Of a stretch of 64,000 bases of DNA, positions 19,340-28,400 are shown in pieces; position 1 is the first letter of the stretch; each line of letters begins with the position of its first letter. Both the position numbers and the translations under genes were made by a program. Source of the stretch: Diplolepis rosae (lineage: Eukaryota > Arthropoda > Insecta > Hymenoptera > Diplolepididae); contig JAPYXD010000717.1 in assembly GCA_030998225.1 (NCBI GenBank), positions 2,627,501-2,691,500 on the forward strand. The letters run 5' to 3'. A model generated the notes under the pieces. That model saw nothing but the letters and a program-made list of their open reading frames with translations, ran no database searches and had not been told where the DNA came from.

Positions 19340-20832
19340 AATAGGTCGTCTATTTCCGTTCTGTTTTGAGAGCGCGTTTGGGTTGTTAGAGTCTCCTTGT
19401 TCGCGCTCGTTACCTGGAGACTTTTCTCGTTTCCCTCATTTCTATTGCTATTGTATTGTCTTTTACGACACTCTGCAATAGTATGCCCTCTATTTTTGCA
19501 ATAGTGGCATAGCGGTATAGTAATTTGACCTGAAGTCGATTGACTCTGTTGTTGGATACGACAGGTTGCTGCTGTGTGTCCTATTTTGTGGCAAACTTGG
19601 CAGGATAGACGGGCCCGTGCTTCAAAGCGGAGATCTGGATTATTTAAATTATTTTGCCCATTTCTTTGGAAGCAAGTGTCAGCCGAATGTCCAGATTTGT
19701 GGCAAATCTGACAGTTGGTTCTCGAGTAACATTTCAGGGCTGTGTGTCCTGTTCTGTTGCATATTTGACAGGTTACGTTTGCTTGTGTAACCTTAGGTCG
19801 CACGTAACATTGCTCCAGCGAATGTCCTGCTTTCTTACAATATCTGCAGACAATTTTCAGTTTTTCCTGACACCTACTTGCCTCATGTCCTTCTTCATGA
19901 CAAATTTGGCAAGCATAGACTTCTCTTCTTCTGGGAATCCTGGATTCCTGTCCTAGTCTTGACATATGTCGCAATGCCTTTTGAGCTTCTAGCTGGCGCT
20001 CAATTTTAATCGCTTCTTTTATTATGTTTGAGATATCTGCCTCTTCTCCTAGTCTTTGTTCGATTTCAGGCAATAGGCCGCGTTTAAAACATTCAATGAT
20101 ATTATTTTCCGTACTAGTTTTAAAGGACTGGTTTACGTTTCCGTTTGCAATCTTATGGGCTTCGAGGATTCGACTACCTATTTCACGTATTCTATTAGCG
20201 AATGCTATTACGCTTTCATTTTCGCGTTGAAATTCCTGGCCTAACTCGCCTAAAAGTTGATTTACTGTTTTAGCTGGGGCATAAATTTCTTTTAAATAAT
20301 CCTTTAATTGTTCTATATCAATAAATGATTTTCCGAGGATAGCTTGGCGGGCTTCTCCAAATATTTTAGAACGTATTAATTTAGTTAAGTTTGATTCAGC
20401 TTCTGGATCTAACATTTCTTTAGCTTCCGAACATCCTTCTAAAAATTGGCTTAAGGGTATATTCGAACCATTGTATTCAGGTACGACTTGTAACGCATCC
20501 TTTAAACTAACAGTCTGGTTACTGTTTAATCCGCTTTCCGACATTTTGGATGAATTACTTTGATTTCTGGTCGAATAGTTTTTCTGAATATTATCGGGTT
20601 TTTTGGAATTTGATTTATCCGAAACAAATTTTATAGTCTCGTTTAGATCTTCGGAGCTGGATCGACTCTCGTGAGGAGTACTTGTACCGGGCAAATTTCT
20701 AATTGGGGTTGATGGAAAGTCTTCGTCTCGAGGTATAGATTTGCTAGGGGTGAATGGATCAAAAGCTTCAATTTCGTTTTTTAGATAAGGATCGGATTGA
20801 GCCTGTTGACGCGTGATTCTTTGATTACTCAT
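19321..20832 (-). CDS. gag: Gag with six CCHC zinc knuckles
   Basis: The first ATG in frame is at 20,832, giving about 503 residues; the frame is open back to 20,859 but only from a TTG. The N-terminal 100 residues are Ser/Thr/Asn-rich. A capsid-like helical region follows, with a conserved QLKDYLKEIYAPAKTVNQLL stretch typical of Ty3/gypsy Gag. The C-terminal third carries six knuckles, all CX2CX4HX4C (counting from 20,859: residues 317-330, 338-351, 364-377, 383-396, 420-433, 451-464). Gypsy Gags usually have one or two. It packages RNA into particles. A strong acceptor-like sequence (minus strand, at about 20,913) lies upstream. Confidence 0.88.
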   Translation of the reverse strand: MSNQRITRQQAQSDPYLKNEIEAFDPFTPSKSIPRDEDFPSTPIRNLPGTSTPHESRSSSEDLNETIKFVSDKSNSKKPDNIQKNYSTRNQSNSSKMSESGLNSNQTVSLKDALQVVPEYNGSNIPLSQFLEGCSEAKEMLDPEAESNLTKLIRSKIFGEARQAILGKSFIDIEQLKDYLKEIYAPAKTVNQLLGELGQEFQRENESVIAFANRIREIGSRILEAHKIANGNVNQSFKTSTENNIIECFKRGLLPEIEQRLGEEADISNIIKEAIKIERQLEAQKALRHMSRLGQESRIPRRREVYACQICHEEGHEASRCQEKLKIVCRYCKKAGHSLEQCYVRPKVTQANVTCQICNRTGHTALKCYSRTNCQICHKSGHSADTCFQRNGQNNLNNPDLRFEARARLSCQVCHKIGHTAATCRIQQQSQSTSGQITIPLCHYCKNRGHTIAECRKRQYNSNRNEGNEKSLQVTSANKETLTTQTRSQNRTEIDDLLCELLP

Positions 20833-21037
20833 ATATAACTCAATCTCGTAATGTTTCAATAATATTTACTTTAGTAAAATTAAAATTTCTAGTCTATTGT
20901 CTAGTCGCTATCTAGTGAGGGGAAAAAAAACAATTATATTTAATTAGTTACTTTAGAATATTTTTATCTATTTATTTATTTATTATTTGTATATATTTCT
21001 TTTTAATGAATTTAGTTATAATTAGGTGAACCTAAAT

Positions 21038-21340
21038 TTAGTCCAAATTGATGGATTTGAATTTTTTGATTAAATCGTCAATAGCGTCTTGTTGGCAGGA
21101 CTGAGTTTGTTGTAAGGTATCTACTATCTCTCTTAACGCCGTGTTTGAATCTGTTAAAGCACTAATCCACCGTGTCAAAAACTGTACTTTTTCCTCAGCC
21201 TTTTCTAAATTATGACGCAAAAGTATGCAATAGTTAGCTAATTCCTGACTATGATCTTCTAAATTTTCGATTTGTTCGCCTACTTCTAAAAACCTATCTT
21301 CTGAAAATCCAGGTGCAATTCTATTCACCCTGGGGATCAT
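21038..21340 (-). CDS. Small coiled-coil accessory protein B (100 aa)
   Basis: ATG-initiated, exactly 100 residues, mostly helical with heptad-like leucines. It is clearly related to the next ORF upstream in the element (21,423-21,725). Both have SE-x-RF near residue 13, a shared LxNLxD block, an L-x-YC-x-x-L motif near residue 37 and the same length. I do not recognise the family. It may be a duplicated structural or RNA-associated accessory gene. A pyrimidine-rich 3' splice-site-like sequence ending TTTGTGAAG lies 11 nt before the ATG. It is not a shadow of gag, because gag starts about 200 nt downstream. Confidence 0.6.
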   Translation of the reverse strand: MIPRVNRIAPGFSEDRFLEVGEQIENLEDHSQELANYCILLRHNLEKAEEKVQFLTRWISALTDSNTALREIVDTLQQTQSCQQDAIDDLIKKFKSINLD

Positions 21341-21422
21341 TCGAAAGAATTCTTCACAAACCCAAAAAAAAATTCGAGAAAGAGAATTGCATGCTTTTAA
21401 GTTGCTTTCATAAATCTGTTGG

Positions 21423-21725
21423 TTATTTTAATTTTAATCCTTGCATGAGATTTTCTACCTTTCTAATATTCGATTCCTGCTTGATGAATTTTTGTGTTAC
21501 TTGTTTTGTTTTTTGTCTTAATTCAAAATCTACTTCACTATTATAACGAACAGCTTGATATAGGAGATTGATTTTTTGATCTAATTTCTTCTGACGTTTC
21601 TCTAGGATTGCACAATATTTCAAAATTCTTAAATTGCGGTCAGTTAAATTAAGTAAATTCTCGTTAATTTTTGCGAACCTTTGCTCACTTACGTCGAATA
21701 AAAGTGTTCTTAAGTCAGGAGTCAT
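21423..21725 (-). CDS. Small coiled-coil accessory protein A (100 aa)
   Basis: ATG-initiated, 100 residues, Lys/Gln-rich with a predicted long helix. It is a paralogue of the 21,038-21,340 product (shared SE-x-RF, N-L-x-D, L-x-YC-x-x-L positions, equal length) at low identity, so the duplication is old and both copies stayed open, which suggests selection. An acceptor-like CATTGTCCTTTTAG lies 8 nt before the ATG. No homologue that I can name. In a retroelement this position, upstream of gag, is unusual for an accessory gene. Confidence 0.6.
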   Translation of the reverse strand: MTPDLRTLLFDVSEQRFAKINENLLNLTDRNLRILKYCAILEKRQKKLDQKINLLYQAVRYNSEVDFELRQKTKQVTQKFIKQESNIRKVENLMQGLKLK

Positions 21726-21888
21726 AAATTAGACTAAAAGGACAATGATCTAAAAATTAAAAGCTTACTTTATTAAAATTTTTTTTCTACAAAAAAAATT
21801 TTGAAAAAGAACTAAATTAATTTTTATTACAATTTTAATGTTTATTTAACTAAATAATGATTAGGTTACAATAATTAATTAGAAAATA

Positions 21889-22235
21889 TCATTCAGAGCT
21901 CTGTTTCTTGGGAATCTTGTAAGTCTTACGCCACTTTTTTAAACACCGCCTGCAATTTGCTCGTAGGAGGCCGTGTTTGCAGATATGAGGCCTTACGAGT
22001 TCAATTTTTTCGTCTAGGGTGAGACTCTTAAAATTATCCTGCGCGACGACCTGTGGTGTTGGTTCCGGATTTTTATGGATACTTCTTTTGAGCTTCCTGT
22101 ACTCCTCCAGAGGCAACCAGGATTCCCCTTTCGCAGCTTTAGCCTTTGCTAATTTTTTATTATGGGACCTTCTTTGCCTTTGAGAGTATCGGTTTCGACG
22201 CGTGGACTTATATCCTGGGGCTCCGTTATTTTCCA
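21889..22235 (-). CDS. Basic Arg-rich protein with Cys/His cluster (about 115 aa)
   Basis: The open frame has no in-frame ATG at its start. Its first in-frame codon would be a GTG at 22,236, but a good splice acceptor (TTCTTGTATTTTTAG) ends at the same point. If the upstream exon ends in A, an ATG is made across the junction. A GTAAGT donor preceded by A exists in the 5' LTR at 24,886-24,892. The product is very basic, with an Arg/Lys/Gln-rich stretch at about residues 13-34 (RRNRYSQRQRRSHNKK) resembling RNA-binding and nuclear-targeting motifs. A Cys/His cluster follows near the C-terminus (C-x-H-x5-NC-x2-C). Layout recalls small retroviral regulators such as Rev or Tat, but there is no recognisable homology, so function is a guess. 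Confidence 0.55.
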
Positions 22236-22236
22236 C

Positions 22237-24550
22237 TAAAAATACAAGAACCGAAATTGCACGTTTATAATAAAACTTTCATAAGAATCTTAACGTGAGA
22301 AGTAGAATTGTTTCATGCCAATATTTTCTATTTTATTCAATGACTTCATAAATTTGACATAATTTTTTAAATTTTCAAAATATTCTGCAAATCTGGTAGT
22401 TTGACTTATCAAGTAAAGGAATTATTATTTGTAAATTACATTAGTTTATTTTAATATTGATCTAAAACACGAGTATATCTAATTTAGACAAACAGATTTA
22501 AAACGATTTAAAAGATTCGCTACTTGGCAAAACTTTGTTTATTATTTTCTTTGTTTTGATATATTTAATAGATTTATAATTAATAGTATCTTATTTGATA
22601 AACTTTGATTCAGTAAAAAAAAATTTTAGTAATAAGTAATTAAGATTTCTTTTCAAAAATAATAAATTTCATATAATTTCCTTCCCTTTTCATTAGGATT
22701 TAATAGTTTCAAAATTAAAAATTTTTGATTCAATGGATTTTGATTCAAGTATTACTTTAGGAGGAATAATTTTTCAAATTAAAGTTTATCAGATTTAGTA
22801 CGTTTATTTAAATAGTAAATACCAGATATAGAAGATATCAGATTCAATAGATTTCAGATAGTAAATTTAATATAATTATATTTTTAGATATAGATTTTTG
22901 ATATATTAAAATTTAAGATTTAAGAATTTCAGATTTAGCGATTTTTAGACTTAGAAAAATCTGATTTTGTTATCTCTTTTCTGATTTGGAAAATTTTCAG
23001 ACATAAAAAACTTTTTAGATATTTAGATTTCAATTATGTCAATTTTATATCTGATAACTCCCAGATCTAGAAGGATTTTATTTAATTATGTTTGGGACTT
23101 GGTAGATTTCAGATTTATGAATTTCAAATTGTAATTTTCGAATTCAGTAGAAATTGATTATTTTATATTTTCAAACAGAATTTTGGGTATGGTAAATTGC
23201 AGGTATTATAATTTTCAGATTTTGAAGACTTCGAATATAGTATTTTTCAGTTATTTTAATTTGAGATATGGGAGAATTTGATTTAATTCTTCTTTTTTTT
23301 TTTTTTTTTTTAATTTAGTCGAATTCAGATATAGGAACTTTTTTAGGCATTTAAATTTTCAGATTTAGGAGATTTTGAATATAGTATTTTTCAAATTTAG
23401 AAACTTTGCAGATATTTTAATAAGAATTTTAGATTTATAAGGACTTGATTTGATTAATTTTTTTTTGATTTAGTAGATTCCAAATAAAAAAAACTTTTAG
23501 ATTTCTTAATTTCAGGTATAGAATTTCCGAATTTAGTAATTTTCAGATAAAGTAGATTTCAAATTTAGTGGATAAATCCGATTTAGTAATTTTAAGATTT
23601 ATAAGATTTCGATTTGGTAAATTCAAGATTAGTAATTTGTAGATCTAGAAGATTTCAGATTTAGTAGATTTTTAAATTTAGTAAATTTGTTTGATTATTT
23701 TTCAAATACAGTAGGCTTTAGACATCCCTCATATAGTTTTGTTTAAGTTTTCCCTTTCAAATTGAATAGTTTTTGAATTCAAAAATTTTAGATTTCGTGG
23801 GATTTGATTTAATTATTTTCTTCACATAAAATAGATTATAATTTTTCATAGATTTAGTGATTCTTAGTATTTTCTTTCATAGTATTTATTTTTATCGATT
23901 CAGTAGAATTTGTTTTATTTCTTTTTCAAATATAGTAAATTCAATGATTTTTTTAGATTTAGAATTTTATAATTTTTCATAGATTTCGTAGATTCATGGG
24001 ATTTTTTTTTTCATAGATTTAGAATTTCTTGATTTTTGAAGGACTTAGTGAAATTTAGTTTCTTTTCTTGACATAGTAAATTCAATTGATTTATTTTTGA
24101 TTTAGAATTTTATAATTGTTCATAGATTTGTTAGAATTTCATTTAGTTTCCTTTAAACATATAGTAAAGTTAATAGATTTTTAGATTTAGAGCTTTATAA
24201 TTTCGTAGGTTATTAAATTTTTGAATTATTTTACTTTAAAGATTTAATTTCATGATTTTTCATAAATTTAGTAGAATTTATTTCATTTTAGGTTTAAAAT
24301 TCTTTTTGAATTAATAAAATGCTTAGCTACTTAGACGTTGTGAAATCGACAGCTTATCAGAAAATTTTGTTTGTCATATTTTTATATATTTTGAACGAGA
24401 GAATCACGCTCACTCTCGGACTTCGCAATTAGTGTGGAAGGAGAAAAATATTAGTTTACTTTATATTTTCAAAGGTAAAAAAAAAGGTATCGAACGCAAA
24501 ATTTAAAGAGCTTTTCTAAAGTATCCCTCCGGGGCCTCCAAAAATTTTTA
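22237..24550 (-). other. Long 5' leader of the gypsy element, GATTTAG-rich
   Basis: 2.3 kb of very AT-rich DNA with no ORF. From about 22,700 to 24,330 the plus strand is dominated by degenerate repeats of TTTCAGATTTAGTAGATTT (dozens of GATTTAG words). On the RNA strand these are CTAAATC repeats. A 21-nt T run lies near 23,290. The role is unknown: packaging signal, insulator or simple repeat expansion are all possible. Confidence 0.6.
24523..24540 (-). promoter_or_regulatory. Candidate primer-binding site
   Basis: On the element strand TGGAGGCCCCGGAGGGAT begins about 10 nt inside the 5' LTR. TGG plus a GC-rich 18-mer complements a tRNA 3' end (ending ...CCTCCA). I cannot assign the tRNA. 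The gap from the LTR is larger than in most retroviruses. Confidence 0.45.
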
Positions 24551-26135
24551 TGTGACGTCCTAGGGACATCACACAAATATTTAAAATAAATATTTTAAGC
24601 CTGAGCTTTCGCTCAATAGCTTGGGACCCTTTAGAAAAAGCTCCTTAACCTAGGGGAAATTATTTGTGAATTGTAAGGAATGGTTTTCCTAGTACTCCAA
24701 CCAAGCTGGAGCTTAAAAGAAAAACCAGGAAGGTTTTTAGGAAGGAAAGGAGCAATCCGGTCCTCGTACAGGACTATGGACTCTCCTTGGAGGAAACAAA
24801 AACTATCGTTCGAGAAAAAAAATAGGCTAAATATAATTTTAACAATCAGAAGAAGGAAAGGTAGAGACAGCAACAATGTTTCGGCACTTACTTTTCTTTA
24901 TTTTAAAGAAATATAATCCTTGATGAGAAGAATCCTCAGAAGCCTCAATTGAAGGTGGGCCGAAGTAAGGGCTGCAACTTGTGAAACCGGAACTGGTCGT
25001 ACCGAAAGTTTCTTGAAAATAAAAATCAACCGCGAGGAATAAAAACTGATGAAAACTTGAAATTTTGACCTTGTGAAAATAACCGTACAACCGAACAAAA
25101 TAATTTGAAAGAAGAAAGTTAAAAGCTTTTTGATTCAAAACTGTCTGACTGGAAGTCAGAGGAATGACTGACTAACTGAGAAATTTTTTGATTCTTTTAA
25201 AAAACTAATCCACGCCCTAATCTCCCTACTTTTCCATTTCCCAGCCCCTTGAAGGTGGTTAATTTCTATTGAGATTGGTTTAGAAAAATTTCTGAGTCTC
25301 TTATTCGGTTTTTTAAGAAACTCCTTATGGAAATTAGCCGCCCACGTACTCATGTGGTTGGTAAGTCCCATAAGTGCTTAAGTGCGGGGGAGTGTCTCAT
25401 CTTTAAGTAGTTTTTGGCTCCCCTCAAAAGATGGCTCTTCAAGTACCTTTCCCATCTCCAACCGAGGCTTCTGATTCCTGTTTTTTAACAATAATTTCTA
25501 ATACATATCATTTTGTTACTTAGACTTACATTGGGTAATTGTTTAAAGATAAACTCTAAATATTTTGTATAAGAAGTTAAATCAAATTTTACAATAATTT
25601 TCGTGTGTATAGCAACATCCTTTAGTTTAAATGTTTATATTAAGAGAAATAAGTAATAATAAGAGGAGGTTATAGCATATAAACTTAGGCTTTGCGCATA
25701 AGATGATCAGTTAAGAAGGTTTACGGGCATTAAAAATTAAATGGAATAATTTTATAATATAATATTTAATTAGGTCTTCGAGAGTAACCTTTCTTCTTTT
25801 AAAAAAATAACTTTCCCACGCGAGAAACATCTGTTTAATCTAGTTAAAGTGCTGTACGACAATTGGTCCTGGGAAAGTTTATATTAGAAGGGTTGAAGAA
25901 ATCTGGAAATCTGTTCTTCTTTCATTTTTATTACTTTTTTCCATTAAGTTCTTCAATTCTTCTGAATTTGTAAATATTCTATATGCCGTCTGTCGCGGAA
26001 GAAAGCTATTGCCTTAAGAGGGACTGATATGGCGTCAAAGTGGGGCCATGTGTACGGCGCGCGGCAAACGTTTTTAAACTCAAAGAAAATCAAAGGGTAA
26101 AAAAACAGCTGGTGTTAGAAAGGGTGGACGTGACA
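24551..26135 (-). repeat. 5' LTR of the env-bearing gypsy element
   Basis: 1,585 bp, about 99.8% identical to 10,911-12,496. On the element strand it has TATAAA-like words (about 25,630 and 25,870), an AATAAA at about 24,898-24,903, and a few nucleotides further a GTAAGT splice-donor consensus (24,886-24,891). An LTR-internal donor would resemble the arrangement of foamy viruses. Confidence 0.92.
24886..24892 (-). promoter_or_regulatory. Candidate splice donor inside the 5' LTR
   Basis: Minus-strand GAAAA/GTAAGT. It is the best donor consensus I see upstream of the accessory ORFs, and could supply the leader exon for the small ORFs, gag and env. Prediction by consensus only. Confidence 0.4.
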
Positions 26136-27329
26136 TCTTTCAGAGGATAACGCATCGCATTACTGTCATAAACACCATTTTCGTAGCACCAGCTACATCC
26201 ACAGTATCCATTATACTGGACCCTGTTCTGTAAAATAGGTCGAGCAACGAAATCCACTGGACAGCACAGAGGAAGAACTTTCAGTGTTTCATGTAAGCAT
26301 TCATAAATTGAGGCGATGGTTCTTTCTTGTTTATACTCAGACCAAGTAGAAGGGGATACTTGAACCGAAGTTTAGGAGGCATTTCATTCAAAACAACTTG
26401 CTTTGGCCAAAATGACTTCTTCGCACTGTTACAAAGCGGCGCATCATCCGTAGAGAAGTTTAAAGTTATAAAGTAAGAATCAGAGTTTTCTTTTTGTAAC
26501 TTCTTATACAACAGACCATCGTAGACATCCCTCAATACGTTGAACTTATTTTCACGAACTTTTAGATCGCGAATACTTTTTAGTAACGCATCTTTTATAT
26601 CTTTATTCTGTAGAAGTATCTCCAACTGGTATTTCAAGTCTATATGAATCACGTAATTTGATGATTGCGTTGTCAATTCGTATTTTAATCCACACATGCA
26701 AGTAACGTCACATTTTTTTAATTTTCCTTTTGAAACCGGTGGTAGTAATGGTTTACAACATTTTTCACATAGAAAACATAATTTTATTACTTCATCAGGT
26801 GGATCATATAACTGATTCATTACATATTTACTAGTGTTCCACGTTTGAAATCGATCTCCAGCAAAAATTTTACACATTTCAAACAAAGCATCTCTTGCCT
26901 CATATGTGCAATGAAAGCGTATACTGTGAGCCATAACCATCAGCGATACATCACGAGTAGATAATTGAGATTCGGGGAACATCACCACATGACTCATTTT
27001 TCTAAAAGAATTCAAAGATTCAGTCTTTTCAAAAGTTCGGTCACCTTCATTACCGCAGCATTCTTCACAATCCTCATAGTAATTCCAGTCATCATCGCTA
27101 GAGTTCATTAAAGAATTGGAAGAAAAGGCTTCTTCATTTAAGTTGGTGTTTTCAAATTTTGATTCTTCAGACTTTAAATCGTCTTCTAATGATGCACTTG
27201 TCGCTAGGGCATTGTTCTCTTCGAAAGCCAAGTTTATTTCCAAATCCGAAAAACTGCTGTCAGAATCCACAGTAATTGTCGACATTTTTATTTCTGCATC
27301 ATCCATGTGATTCGCTGATGAGATGGAAT
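26136..27329 (-). pseudogene. CACTA-like transposase, N-terminal half of exon 2 (frameshifted, then split)
   Basis: Exon 2 begins after a minus-strand acceptor (CCTATATATAG) at 27,329. Its phase matches the donor of exon 1 at 30,102. The frame carries an acidic N-terminus, then the STDDAPLCNSAKKSFWPKQ and NEMPPKLRF blocks typical of the first catalytic Asp region of EnSpm/CACTA transposases. It stops at 26,281. Conserved coding (LPLCCPVDFVAR, GYCGCSWCYENG) resumes at once in another frame and runs to the insertion point at 26,136, so a small deletion or frameshift lies near 26,283. Beyond the retroelement the same frame continues at 10,910. A transposase exon cut by a later insertion fits all of this. 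Confidence 0.72.
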
Positions 27330-27548
27330 CTATATATAGGAATAATGAAAAAAATTAGAGCTGGGATAAATATTACCATTAATATTTGATTAAATCCAAT
27401 GATGAAAGTGAAAGGAATTTCAAGGATTACATTGAAGACATGAGAATGACAACTGGATAAAGATCAATCTGTGAACATTTTTGTTTTAACGGTTTGAAGT
27501 AATTTAGGGCATCATAAACAAATGTTAGAAAAAAAAAATATATATATA

Positions 27549-27991
27549 CAGGGTGAATCACATAAAGTGTTAAAGATCAATAGCACTCAAACTATTGATC
27601 ATATCCAAAAATGTCTCAGACAAAAGTTTCAGTGTTCAAGAAGGCCGTCATACTCGACCACTCTATTTTTTTATCGGTGGAGGCGCTGAAGCTACGTCAA
27701 AGTCAACTCCACTGTTTTAAATGGAACCATGTATTTCTTTTCGATGACATTATTGTATAGGTCGCTGAATTCATCTTAAAATCTCTAATAATGTCATCGA
27801 AAAAAATACATGGTTCCATTTAAAAAAGTGGAGTTGACCTTCACGTAGCTTCAGCGCCTCCACCGATAAAAAAATAGAGTGGTCGAGTATGACGGCCTTC
27901 TTGAACACTGAAACTTTTGTCTGAAGCATTTTTGGATATGATCAATAGTTTGAGTGCTATCGCTCTATAACACTTTATGTGCCTCACTCTG
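27549..27991. mobile_element. Palindromic MITE with TA target duplication
   Basis: 443 bp, starting CAGGGTGAATCACATAAAGTG and ending with its near-perfect inverse. The two halves are inverted copies for most of their length, around a short centre near 27,770. It is flanked by TA inside a TATATA tract, as for Tc1/mariner-type elements. It lies in the intron between transposase exons 1 and 2. No ORF. Confidence 0.75.
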
Positions 27992-28059
27992 TATATATAT
28001 AAAAGAGGAATTTTTGAACCACCCTATTACATATGTGATAGGTCCAAAAAAAATTTTTT

Positions 28060-28400
28060 TGCGCATGTAATCACTAGCCTATCTCTTTCAATCTCTTCTT
28101 TTATATCCTAACCTATGTCTTATCTATCCACCTCTATTTTTTTTCAATCTCTTTGTCAATGTTATCACTCACCTATCCGTTTCAATCCCCCACATTCTAT
28201 TCCAGCCTGTCTCTCGTCTACCAACCTTTATCTTTTTCAATCTCTCTCTCCATGTAATCATGATGTTCTGGCCATTTGTTCTTCGAACAAGAAGCCATTA
28301 AGTGAAGAAGAAGAAGAAGAAGAACATGTAATCATTCACTTATCTGTTTCAGTCCCCAACATTCTATTCTAGCATATCTGTCGTCTACCAACGTATTCGT
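28060..28400. repeat. Internal CTATC-rich block
   Basis: Same unit type as 8,365-9,510 (CCTATCTCTTTCAATCTC, TCTCTTTGTCAATGTTATCAC), interrupted near 28,300 by a GAA microsatellite. It lies in the transposase intron. Confidence 0.6.

Larger units (their letters stand above)
10911..26135 (-). mobile_element. Complete env-bearing Ty3/gypsy endogenous retrovirus-like element (15.2 kb)
   Basis: Two long LTRs (10,911-12,496 and 24,551-26,135) start TGTGACGTCC and end GGACGTGACA, flanked by a TCTT target duplication (10,907-10,910 and 26,136-26,139). All genes are on the minus strand. In element order they are: leader, basic Cys/His ORF, two coiled-coil ORFs, gag, pro, pol, env. No stop or frameshift breaks any of them. 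LTR differences are three substitutions (near 11,770, 12,025 and 12,148) and one A-run indel in about 1,586 bp, so insertion was recent. It interrupts a transposase ORF in frame. Its size is well above that of usual gypsy/errantivirus elements (7-9 kb). Confidence 0.9.
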
